The position numbers and the translations under genes were made by a program. DNA of 25,511 nt, taken from the IMG/VR virus record IMGVR_UViG_3300035183_000559, positions 1-25,511 of that record. One strand, 5' to 3'. Each line of letters starts with the position of its first letter. The first letter of the stretch is position 1. The DNA is from a virus. Positions 1 through 6,734 of this stretch are shown here, piece by piece. The notes under the pieces were generated by a model, which worked only from the letters and a program-made list of their open reading frames with translations, had not been told where the DNA came from and made no database searches.

Positions 1-328
1 TAGGATTAGGAGTGTATCTACCTCCTACATAATTACCAGCATGATAATGAATAAAGTCTGATGGTAACCTAGACGCTACTACATCTTTAAACTTTTTATT
101 TTTTCTATTCTGAACTAAGCATCTATGATTTTTAGTTACCATTAAATCACACGCAGTATTACTAATATGAACAAGATTAAGTACGTTGTTATACTGCATA
201 TAGGCTAAAGGTTTAACAAAATCTATACGTAAATCTTTATGCCACTGAGCTACTAAATCATCTTTATTCAAACTATCTATACGTACCCATCCACGCAAAG
301 TAAGTAATTCAGTATCTCTAGAATAACA
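1..328 (-). other. N-terminal splicing region of an intein in the DNA polymerase
   Basis: Residues 366 to 474 of the polymerase reading frame. Block A begins with Cys: CYSRDTELLTLRGWVRIDSL matches the pattern of a nucleophilic Cys, DTE, T..G and I..L. It is followed by NKDDLVAQW, where GD.V is usual. Block B is seen as LMVTKNHRCLV with the T..H signature (T430, H433). These blocks are characteristic of Hint-type inteins. GC content by hand count is about 31% over 1-328 against about 46% over 361-660 of the polymerase part, which fits separate acquisition. The C-terminal splice junction (blocks F and G) and any homing endonuclease domain lie beyond the left edge, so splicing competence cannot be judged. 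Confidence 0.88.
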
Positions 329-1423
329 TTGCTGCAAGTTAGGGTCACTACAGGAAAGTCTACCGGTCCTGGCTCCGGCAACTCGGTACGACGGATGCAA
401 TCTACCCGTTTCTGGATTGATCATCTCTACGATGTTCCTGCCGAAACTAGTGCACAGCTTTTTCAGTTTCTGGTATCTGGCGAATGGTTTACAAATATCC
501 AAGTAAGAAAAATCAACCAATGTATGAGCATCCGTCATCAGCTTACCAGTTTCGGTCACTGGCCATATAGCTCTACTAGCTGGTGGTAGCGTTCGCTCCA
601 AATACTCAGCGACTTTAGTATCGGTTATATCATCCAATCCCGTCTGTTGCTTCAAATCTTCAGTAGCTTCTACCAGCTCTTCTCTCCATTTGACTACGTT
701 CTGCATATGGTGCTTTTTGTCGAATGCAATACCATTCAACTCCATGTCCACCAAACCATGCTGAGCTTCGACGTACAGCTTATACACGTTCCAGAGCCCC
801 AATTTCTGCATTTTTGGGGCCAACGTGTCATAGATTCTTTTCACTACTATTGCGTCCGTGGCAGAGTATCTGACCTGTTCGAATGATAACTGCATCACTG
901 ACCAATCAGATGCTCCGGCTCTCTTGTTCAAATCCTCCTTGAACAACGCTTCAGCCATGGCTTCCAAGGAAGCAGACTTTTGTTCGAAATATAAATGGTG
1001 GAGCACGATCCTGGACATGATACACGTGCACTCCATAGGACCGTAATCAACACCATACCACTTTCTCAAAAACTTCAGATCGAATTGCAGGTTATGGAAT
1101 ACGGATGGTCTGGTTTCAAAGAGCGTTCTTATCTTGGCTTTCAGGTCTTCCGTCTGCTCTATTTCAAACATATCGAAGATTGCCACACTTTTACCAGAGA
1201 AGATCTGTAGCAATCGTATACGCGATCTATACGGGTCTAACGCAGCTTTATCATTCCCTTTGTATTTAGGTAGCGCACCAGTCTCGGTATCAGCTCCTAT
1301 GATACCGACACCTCGTATGAGCTTATCCAAAGCCTGGTGCGCTGTTTTTACATCCGTAATGAATATACAAGGGTACTCTACAGAGTTATACGTAACGCTG
1401 AATTCTCTAGGTAAAGTACCCAT
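1..1423 (-). CDS. polA: Family A DNA polymerase with 3'-5' exonuclease, interrupted by an intein (partial, runs off left edge)
   Basis: Replicative phage DNA polymerase of the Pol I/T7 gp5 family. The frame stays open from the ATG at 1423 to the left edge, giving 474 visible residues. The N-terminal DnaQ-like exonuclease shows Exo I (GADTE, D45 and E47), Exo II (HNLQFD, D115) and Exo III (YSATD, Y186 and D190). A polymerase thumb follows, then GARTGRLSCSDPNLQQ (about 350-365), the conserved stretch just before polymerase motif A. At C366 the protein switches to an intein instead of continuing as the usual IP. The finger and palm parts lie outside the window. An in-frame TAG lies 18 nt upstream, so 1423 is the first ATG in this frame. 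The start is 7 nt after the stop of the ssDNA-binding protein gene, so the gene closes the replication operon as seen here. No close Shine-Dalgarno is visible, and translation may be coupled. Confidence 0.93.
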   Translation of the reverse strand, partial: MGTLPREFSVTYNSVEYPCIFITDVKTAHQALDKLIRGVGIIGADTETGALPKYKGNDKAALDPYRSRIRLLQIFSGKSVAIFDMFEIEQTEDLKAKIRTLFETRPSVFHNLQFDLKFLRKWYGVDYGPMECTCIMSRIVLHHLYFEQKSASLEAMAEALFKEDLNKRAGASDWSVMQLSFEQVRYSATDAIVVKRIYDTLAPKMQKLGLWNVYKLYVEAQHGLVDMELNGIAFDKKHHMQNVVKWREELVEATEDLKQQTGLDDITDTKVAEYLERTLPPASRAIWPVTETGKLMTDAHTLVDFSYLDICKPFARYQKLKKLCTSFGRNIVEMINPETGRLHPSYRVAGARTGRLSCSDPNLQQCYSRDTELLTLRGWVRIDSLNKDDLVAQWHKDLRIDFVKPLAYMQYNNVLNLVHISNTACDLMVTKNHRCLVQNRKNKKFKDVVASRLPSDFIHYHAGNYVGGRYTPNP

Positions 1424-1430
1424 ACGTCCA

Positions 1431-2087
1431 TCACAGAATGTCTAGTGCAGATTCAAAACCGCTTTCGCCTCCAGCCGTTCCAACTTCGCTCTCTGGTGAT
1501 GCGAATGAAATGGCATCATCCAGAGCTTCGAGTATTCCATCGGCTTTGGGAGCAGCATCGAACCTAACACCATCGTCATGCACGATGTTTAGTTTTAGTA
1601 GCTTGTACGAAAACCCTTTCTTGTCGAGATACGGCTGAATGACTGCTCGTACCCACATACCGGCTTTCACGGCTTCCAAGCTCTGTCCTGCCGTTATATC
1701 CGGTTGTGAATTACTCTTCAGTACCATGACCCAATTACCAGGAAACCCGTCATACTTCGATTGGTCTCCATCTCTAAACATGGGTAGTTCCCATTTGGCT
1801 TTCGGACCGAACGCTTCGACGTCTTTTCCAAAAGCCTGCAGGCACATGGCACTGCACATCTTCTGGATTTCCTTGAGCTGGGCTTTCTTGTCCTTACATT
1901 GAGCAGGATAATCCTCCTCTTTCTTCGGACATAACAACGTAAAACCATATTTCGGTTTATCGTACTTGGTATTCGGAGTAACCAAGTTCACGAAAGCGGC
2001 TCTACCCCACGGAGTAGCAATGAGTTCTCCATGGATTCCACCATACGCGTTCTTATAAAATTCACCTACTTTTCTTTCTTTCATCAT
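1431..2087 (-). CDS. DUF2815-type single-stranded DNA-binding protein
   Basis: About 218 residues. The sequence resembles DUF2815 phage proteins, which adopt an OB fold like T7 gp2.5 and coat ssDNA during replication. Typical segments are the N-terminal GEFYKNAYGGIHGELIATPW, WGRAAFVNLVTPN, KYGFTLLCPK and VRAVIQPYLDKKGFSYKLL. The C-terminus is acidic and ends in hydrophobic residues (SGFESALDIL), like the tails SSBs use to contact polymerase and nucleases. The frame opens further upstream, but the start at 2087 (or the adjacent ATG at 2084) has GAGGAT just ahead and avoids overlap with the upstream nuclease gene. It lies between the nuclease gene and the DNA polymerase gene in one minus-strand operon. 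Function is inferred from the family. Confidence 0.82.
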   Translation of the reverse strand: MMKERKVGEFYKNAYGGIHGELIATPWGRAAFVNLVTPNTKYDKPKYGFTLLCPKKEEDYPAQCKDKKAQLKEIQKMCSAMCLQAFGKDVEAFGPKAKWELPMFRDGDQSKYDGFPGNWVMVLKSNSQPDITAGQSLEAVKAGMWVRAVIQPYLDKKGFSYKLLKLNIVHDDGVRFDAAPKADGILEALDDAISFASPESEVGTAGGESGFESALDIL

Positions 2088-2109
2088 ACTATCCTCTTTC
2101 AGTTTACTA

Positions 2110-3300
2110 TCAACACTCACTGTCATCGTCAAAAGCATCGAGCATACTGGTAGCATCAGGTAGTGCTGGTCTACTATCGTCTTCCAGCACTACCAATGGA
2201 GCACCTTTTTTAACAGTAAGATGATCCACTTTACCTTTACCGAGCAGCTTTTCAGCTTCACCAATGCCAATGACTTTTTTCTTCCAAGGCTCCTGTAGTC
2301 CGAGAAGTTCGAGCTCTTTCATCGCAGCTTCATCGTCTATCCATCTTCGTTTAACCGTACCCTCGACCACTTTCAATCCTTTCACTGGATTGCCCTGCTT
2401 GAATCTCCACAATGCGTGCTTCCTCGTCTGAGAAATGAAATTCTCGACCAACCTACCATATCGGATGACCTTGACTATCTGTTCATCCGTCGTAGCCGTC
2501 ACCGTTGGAAGCTCGACGGCATCCATGCCTTCCAAATCTACCTCGATCTTCCTGCTGATATCTTTCTTGAAAGCCGTACATACGGGCTTGGCTTTACACC
2601 ATTCACACCATTCCCCTACTTTGAATTTAGGTTTCGGTGATCGTGACGCATTGATGGCTTTTATGTATCTGGCTCTGGCTTTCTCTAGCTGGCTTCGCTT
2701 GAACCAATGATACGTATAGGGCTCTTCGTGCGTTGGTTGATACACGCAGCATTTGGCTCTGGCTACTTTCAGCTTTGGATGTTTCTTCTCTATCATGTCC
2801 ATCGCACAAACCGAATAGAAAATGAATTGTTCGGAATCCGGCTCTACACGATGGTATCCAGTCTTGATATCGATTATTTTTATTATCAGTTCACCTTTAT
2901 CATCGTATTGTACTATCAATACGTCGGCAGTACCTCCGGCATCCAACTCTTCCGAAAGCATTAGTTTCTTTTCAAGCAGTATTTGCTTACCGGTGACTAT
3001 CTCTTCCAAGTCTTCCTTCCACAAAGTATTCCAGTAATTGTCAACGAATTCTTTGACGTCTGGTTCCAAGTCTCGTTGCTCTCGTCTCGGTGTACCTTTG
3101 TACAGATGGTCCAACTCCATCCGTACCCTGCTTTCACACAACGCATGGATATAGGTTCCTCTTTCAGCAGCTTTACTCGGTGGAATGTCCGGTAGCGTTG
3201 CGACCAGACTAGCCCAGCCATGACAATTGACCCATATATGACTAGTGCTTCCACCATACCTATGGTGTTTTTTCTCCTCTATGGATATCACATCATTCAT
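2110..3300 (-). CDS. DUF2800-type PD-(D/E)XK (RecB/Cas4-like) nuclease
   Basis: About 396 residues. The N-terminus (STSHIWVNCHGWASL) and the early GTYIHALCE motif (H52) are typical of DUF2800/RecB-like phage nucleases. The catalytic core is seen as GGTADVL (D126) followed by IIDIKTGYH (D144 and K146), and then a Gln motif (EQFIFYS). A later Cys group, GEWCEWCKAKPVC (C232, C235, C241), resembles the metal or Fe-S cluster Cys of Cas4/AddB nucleases, but a fourth ligand is not obvious. The start at 3300 is chosen over a longer frame because AGGAGG lies 4 nt upstream and the ATG overlaps the previous stop (ATGA), a coupled junction. It probably processes DNA ends or recombination intermediates during replication. 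Confidence 0.85.
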   Translation of the reverse strand: MNDVISIEEKKHHRYGGSTSHIWVNCHGWASLVATLPDIPPSKAAERGTYIHALCESRVRMELDHLYKGTPRREQRDLEPDVKEFVDNYWNTLWKEDLEEIVTGKQILLEKKLMLSEELDAGGTADVLIVQYDDKGELIIKIIDIKTGYHRVEPDSEQFIFYSVCAMDMIEKKHPKLKVARAKCCVYQPTHEEPYTYHWFKRSQLEKARARYIKAINASRSPKPKFKVGEWCEWCKAKPVCTAFKKDISRKIEVDLEGMDAVELPTVTATTDEQIVKVIRYGRLVENFISQTRKHALWRFKQGNPVKGLKVVEGTVKRRWIDDEAAMKELELLGLQEPWKKKVIGIGEAEKLLGKGKVDHLTVKKGAPLVVLEDDSRPALPDATSMLDAFDDDSEC

Positions 3301-4190
3301 ACCGCCTCCTCTATCAGCTCGATCAATTTCGCGCATTGAGCATCTCGCGCGGATTTCCATCCGGCTTTCCAGGCAGGCTCCCACATAAGCTCCCATGCAG
3401 CCGTCCACGTCAACTTTCCCACCCATTCCTTCGCTGCGAGCCAGACTGCGTCCCTTGCTAGAGCAATTGCAGCTTCCCATGCAGCACGCCTTGCTGCGTA
3501 CGTAGCCCATTCGTTGACCGTAGCCTTTGCTGCTTCGATCGCAGCTTCACGAGGAGCGAGCATGACTGCGGCTCCGATCGTACCCTCCTTTATTTTAACC
3601 GCAGCATTCCACACAGCATTCCACGCGACATCTCTAGCTGCTTTCTTTGCTGCGACGATGGCCGCGTCACGTGCTGCGGTCTTTATCGATTCCATCACAG
3701 CTTCGAACGCAGCATTTCTGATGGCATCCCACGCTGCTGACCTCATCTCCTCACATTCTTCATCCTTCGCTACCATCGTATATGCATCATGAGATACCGC
3801 CCTCACTGTATCACGTAATACACGCATCACTACGTCATCGACTGCTTTCCACGCCAATGCACGTGTTTCCGACGATTCGTCTCTCGCTGCGATCAGCTCT
3901 TCTCTGGTAGCCTTTCCTTGTATGAAGTCTTCCGCAACTTCGATAGCACGCTTTGCACTATCATCAGGAAACCATTGCTCCACTTGCTTCGCACACCATA
4001 TCGCAAAGCGACGCAGGGTTTTTGTATCTATCAAGGTTTCTCTACACACCAATAGCAATTTGTCTTCGAATGGCATCAAAGGAATTTTCAAAATATCGAC
4101 GACCGTACCACTCCATCGATCAGGAAAATAGTTTTCTAAATAACTTGGAATGACCAGATCGAGATTATCATTTATCGTCACTGTCTTCAT
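3297..4190 (-). CDS. Ala/Trp-rich helical repeat protein, downstream copy of a tandem pair
   Basis: 297 residues. The first 105 or so form a conserved globular part: DRWSGTVVDILK, MPFEDKLLLVCRETLID, LRRFAIWCAKQVEQW and AIEVAEDFIQGKATREEL. The rest is a long run of Ala-rich helical repeats with regularly spaced Trp (AAWEAA, AAWELMWEPAWKAGWK). The next gene upstream is a paralogue, identical at roughly 60% of positions over the first 105 residues. Similar Ala/Trp repeat proteins occur in phages and bacteria, some labelled putative immunity proteins, but I know of no proven function. The last codons (Glu-Glu-Ala-Val) are GAGGAGGCGGTA and double as the Shine-Dalgarno of the nuclease gene, which overlaps by ATGA. 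Its place in the replication operon suggests a role with helicase and nuclease, or host interference. That is inference. Confidence 0.85.
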   Translation of the reverse strand: MKTVTINDNLDLVIPSYLENYFPDRWSGTVVDILKIPLMPFEDKLLLVCRETLIDTKTLRRFAIWCAKQVEQWFPDDSAKRAIEVAEDFIQGKATREELIAARDESSETRALAWKAVDDVVMRVLRDTVRAVSHDAYTMVAKDEECEEMRSAAWDAIRNAAFEAVMESIKTAARDAAIVAAKKAARDVAWNAVWNAAVKIKEGTIGAAVMLAPREAAIEAAKATVNEWATYAARRAAWEAAIALARDAVWLAAKEWVGKLTWTAAWELMWEPAWKAGWKSARDAQCAKLIELIEEAV

Positions 4191-5071
4191 GCCGCCTCCT
4201 CTATCATCCTAATCAATGTCCCACATTGCTGATTCCTCACGAATTCCCATTTGTCTTTCCACGTGGCTTTCCACGTAGCTATCCACAATGTACTCACCAC
4301 CAAACCCCTCGCTGCCATCCGAACAGCATGCCTCGATAGAGCAAGCGCTGATTCCCATGCAGCACACCTAGCTGCATCCGTAGCAGATTCCATCACTGTA
4401 GCTTTTGCTGCTTCCATCGCAGCTTCCCAGTCACCATAGTGACATCTGACCCCAGGTGAATCGCTGACTGATCTCACCACAGCTTCATATGCAGTCTCCC
4501 GTGCAGCATCTCTAGCTGCTTTCATCACTGCTACCTCGATCACGTCAGAGACAGCCTTTCTGGCAGCTTCCATCGCAGGCTCCCATGCCGCATGTTTGAC
4601 CGCTTCCAACTTCGCTGACCTCATCGCCTCGCATGCTTCATTCTCTGCTATCAGCTCAGCTACACGACGAGATGCAATCCTCACTGCCTCGTCTGCTTCA
4701 CACCTCATTGCTGCGTCGACTTCATGCTTCACTGAATTCCATGCCCTGTCACACAATCGATTCCTCACTTCGATCAGTTCTTCTCTGGTCGCCTTTCCTT
4801 GTATGAAGCTCTCCGCAACGTCGATCGCATGTTTCGAAAGGTAATCAGATGACAAGTAACCAACCCCTCTAGCGCACCATATCGCAAAACGACGCAGGGT
4901 GTTTGCATCGATCAAGTCTTCTCTACACACCACTAGCAATTTGTCTTCGAACGGCATCGTAGGAAGTTTCAAAACATCGAGAACGGTACCACTCCATCGA
5001 TCAGAAAAATGTTTCGTTATTTCGTCCGGAACATTCCAGTTACGCATATCATCGATCGTCACTGTCTTCAT
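4187..5071 (-). CDS. Ala/Trp-rich helical repeat protein, upstream copy of a tandem pair
   Basis: 294 residues, paralogous to the gene that follows it. It shares DRWSGTV, MPFEDKLLVVCREDLID, LRRFAIWCA and FIQGKATREELI. The C-terminal two thirds are Ala-rich helices, more diverged and with fewer Trp than the other copy. One stretch (SVSDSPGVRCHYGDWEAA) breaks the repeat pattern. The start ATG overlaps the helicase stop (ATGA), with AGAGG about 7 nt upstream. The final Glu-Glu-Ala-Ala codons carry GAGGAGGC and serve as the ribosome site for the next copy, which also starts with an ATGA overlap. The pair probably arose by duplication together with its translation signal. Function unknown. Confidence 0.85.
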   Translation of the reverse strand: MKTVTIDDMRNWNVPDEITKHFSDRWSGTVLDVLKLPTMPFEDKLLVVCREDLIDANTLRRFAIWCARGVGYLSSDYLSKHAIDVAESFIQGKATREELIEVRNRLCDRAWNSVKHEVDAAMRCEADEAVRIASRRVAELIAENEACEAMRSAKLEAVKHAAWEPAMEAARKAVSDVIEVAVMKAARDAARETAYEAVVRSVSDSPGVRCHYGDWEAAMEAAKATVMESATDAARCAAWESALALSRHAVRMAARGLVVSTLWIATWKATWKDKWEFVRNQQCGTLIRMIEEAA

Positions 5072-6330
5072 ATTCCAACCTCTTTCATCCCTTTCATCTT
5101 CATCATCAGTACGTCATGCACTCTTACGTCCAACGTGTTTTCAGCAAGCATGTAATATATGAACACTCCTTTACTGGTACCGATTCTATGCACTCTATCC
5201 TGTGCTTGAATCAGGTGAGCAGGACTCCACGGCAGTTCGACGAACAATGCGTTACTCGCCACGTGTAAGTTCAATCCAACTCCACCAGCAACTATATTGC
5301 ACACAATACGTTTGATTTGTCCAGACCAAAATTTTTCGACGTACTCATTTCTTTTCTCCAAAGACGTATCACCGTGTATCACCTCGGCGTTTTCTAGTTT
5401 CTTGGCGAGTATTTCACCTAGTTCCCTATGCCAAACGAAGATGACTAGTGGTTCATCCTGAGGAAAACACTCGATCCATTCCAATGCGCTCTCTAGCTTG
5501 GCCATTCCGATGGCTCGCAATACAGTGGCGACAGGTCTTGGCATCACTCCACCAGAATCGATGACTTTTTCCACGACGTCTTCATCGATGTCCAGCATAT
5601 CGCTCAGTACCGTGCTATCTACTTTCACCCAAATCTTGGCATGAGTTTTCTCTGGTAAATCGGCAAGTACTTGTCTCTTCCGTCTTTTGATCGCTACTTT
5701 CTCGAACACCTTTCTCAATACCGGAGTGTTTTTGAATCCCTTGTAATCGAAACCTCTCGGAGTGAATGGGTTAGGTACTTTATGACAAAAAATTTCTCTG
5801 AATCCGTTGAGGCTTCCCAAGCTCCTCACTGCTTTACCACCATCGTTCAACCCTCCAAGTAGTATCTTCAACGTCACATAGTAGTCCCCAGCCGAGTTCG
5901 TCGCAGGGGTTGCCGTGCTCAACCAAATCCTCGCATCTCCATTCCTCTCCACCAAACGTAGGAACGCCTTACATCTCTTCGTGTTTTCGGTCTTGATTGC
6001 CAGATGGGATTCGTCACCGATGATCACGTCCCAGCGTACACGCAGCAATGCATCGATATGTTTGGCACCGATCAGCTTATCCCAGTTGATGACCGTGTAC
6101 TCGGCTTCACTACTGTTCCAAACACTGATCTCTCGCTCCCAGTTCATGACTATGCTCTTCGGACATAGTACCAATACTTTCAATCTGGCTGGCTGGTTAG
6201 CGCTTGCCACCACGTTCACGGCACCGATCAGTTGACAGGTCTTGCCTAAACCGGGCTCATCAGCTATCAATGCTCTCTTCCTACTGCTCAAAAACGAGAC
6301 ACCAGTTTCTTGGAACGGATACAATTTCAT
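5068..6330 (-). CDS. SNF2-family (superfamily 2) DNA helicase/translocase
   Basis: 420 residues, a compact phage SNF2 protein. Motif Q/I is present as YPFQETGVSFL and DEPGLGKT (24-31, Walker A). Motif Ia is VLVLCPKSIVMNWEREI, motif II is DESH (106-109) and motif III is LSTATP (138-142). The second RecA-like lobe has VIHGDTS, motif V (GGVGLNLHVASNALFVE) and motif VI (QAQDRVHRIGTSKG). It likely acts as an ATP-driven dsDNA translocase that remodels forks or recombination intermediates. It is the first gene of the minus-strand replication operon, with AGGGGG about 4 nt before its ATG and a divergent promoter region upstream. Its 3' end overlaps the first Ala/Trp-rich gene by ATGA. Confidence 0.93.
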   Translation of the reverse strand: MKLYPFQETGVSFLSSRKRALIADEPGLGKTCQLIGAVNVVASANQPARLKVLVLCPKSIVMNWEREISVWNSSEAEYTVINWDKLIGAKHIDALLRVRWDVIIGDESHLAIKTENTKRCKAFLRLVERNGDARIWLSTATPATNSAGDYYVTLKILLGGLNDGGKAVRSLGSLNGFREIFCHKVPNPFTPRGFDYKGFKNTPVLRKVFEKVAIKRRKRQVLADLPEKTHAKIWVKVDSTVLSDMLDIDEDVVEKVIDSGGVMPRPVATVLRAIGMAKLESALEWIECFPQDEPLVIFVWHRELGEILAKKLENAEVIHGDTSLEKRNEYVEKFWSGQIKRIVCNIVAGGVGLNLHVASNALFVELPWSPAHLIQAQDRVHRIGTSKGVFIYYMLAENTLDVRVHDVLMMKMKGMKEVGI

Positions 6331-6339
6331 TTTTCCCCC

Positions 6340-6388
6340 TTGACAATTTTCGTCACCGAAAACTACTATCGGTTTCTCGTTATGTCAA
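6340..6388. promoter_or_regulatory. Divergent promoters with a central palindromic operator candidate
   Basis: On the plus strand TTGACA (6340-6345) is followed after 18 nt by TACTAT (6364-6369), pointing to the ribbon-helix-helix gene. On the minus strand a second TTGACA (complement of 6383-6388) points to the helicase operon; its -10 is weaker (TAGTTT at 17 nt). Between the two -35 boxes lies the inverted repeat ACCGA-9 nt-TCGGT (6355-6373), placed so that a bound protein would cover both promoters. The neighbouring ribbon-helix-helix protein is the obvious candidate repressor. The boxes are seen in the sequence; the function is inferred. Confidence 0.6.
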
Positions 6389-6419
6389 TTTTTAAAAAAC
6401 AAAACATAGGAGGACTATC

Positions 6420-6623
6420 ATGGTTTATTTAAACAACAAACCGGGTCGTTATATGGGTGTCGTGTTGAAAGAGGAAACGTATCAGGCTTTGAAACAGCTA
6501 GCTACAAAGGAGCGAAGAACGTTGTCTTCTTTCGTACGATTGTTCATCGAGGATTGTTTGGCAGAAAAATACAATATTCAGCCAAATAAAAACCCACATC
6601 CGAAACAAGTCAGATGTGGGTGA
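6420..6623 (+). CDS. Ribbon-helix-helix (Arc/CopG-like) small DNA-binding protein
   Basis: 67 residues. The core RYMGVVLKEETYQALKQLA followed by KERRTLSSFVRLFIEDCL has the beta-strand, helix, turn, helix layout of Arc/MetJ/CopG repressors. The strand (MGVVL) would contact DNA as a dimer. The C-terminal tail is basic and polar. AGGAGG sits 6 nt before the ATG, and the gene is transcribed away from the helicase operon from a shared divergent promoter region. It probably regulates itself and the replication operon, binding either the ACCGA-TCGGT palindrome upstream or the repeated TCATG sites downstream. A hairpin overlaps the stop codon. Confidence 0.82.
   Translation: MVYLNNKPGRYMGVVLKEETYQALKQLATKERRTLSSFVRLFIEDCLAEKYNIQPNKNPHPKQVRCG
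6592..6621 (+). other. Stem-loop overlapping the end of the ribbon-helix-helix gene
   Basis: ACCCACATC (6592-6600) and GATGTGGGT (6613-6621) are perfect 9-bp arms around a 12-nt loop that contains part of the last codons. No T-run follows, so it is not a standard intrinsic terminator. It may stabilise the 3' end of the short mRNA or act as a weak terminator. Confidence 0.5.
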
Positions 6624-6640
6624 CACAGTTAGCGTAAGGA

Positions 6641-6689
6641 CTCCTCATGTACTTTTCATGAAACACCCCTCATGTGATTTCATGAGGAG
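6641..6689. repeat. Cluster of four TCATG sites inside an inverted repeat (operator candidate)
   Basis: CTCCTCATG (6641-6649) is the exact complement of CATGAGGAG (6681-6689). Inside, the unit TCATG or TCATGA recurs at 6645, 6656, 6670 and 6680, spaced 11, 14 and 10 nt, close to one helical turn apart. The cluster lies just before the ribosome site (AGGAGG at 6723-6728) of the primase gene. Arrays of short half-sites are the usual target of ribbon-helix-helix proteins, and one is encoded directly upstream. It could also fold in RNA as two small hairpins. Confidence 0.55.
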
Positions 6690-6734
6690 CACTCATTACA
6701 ATAAGTACCCCATACATTCATAAGGAGGACTCAC

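Noticed and set aside
1639-1902. Plus-strand frame inside the ssDNA-binding protein gene
   Set aside because: Shadow frame; the minus-strand protein matches a known phage family and the plus frame has no ribosome site.
3514-3792. Ala/Ser-rich open frame on the plus strand inside the Ala/Trp-rich gene
   Set aside because: It is the antisense of repetitive Ala codons (GCN read as NGC/GC-rich), has no ribosome site and overlaps a well-supported gene.
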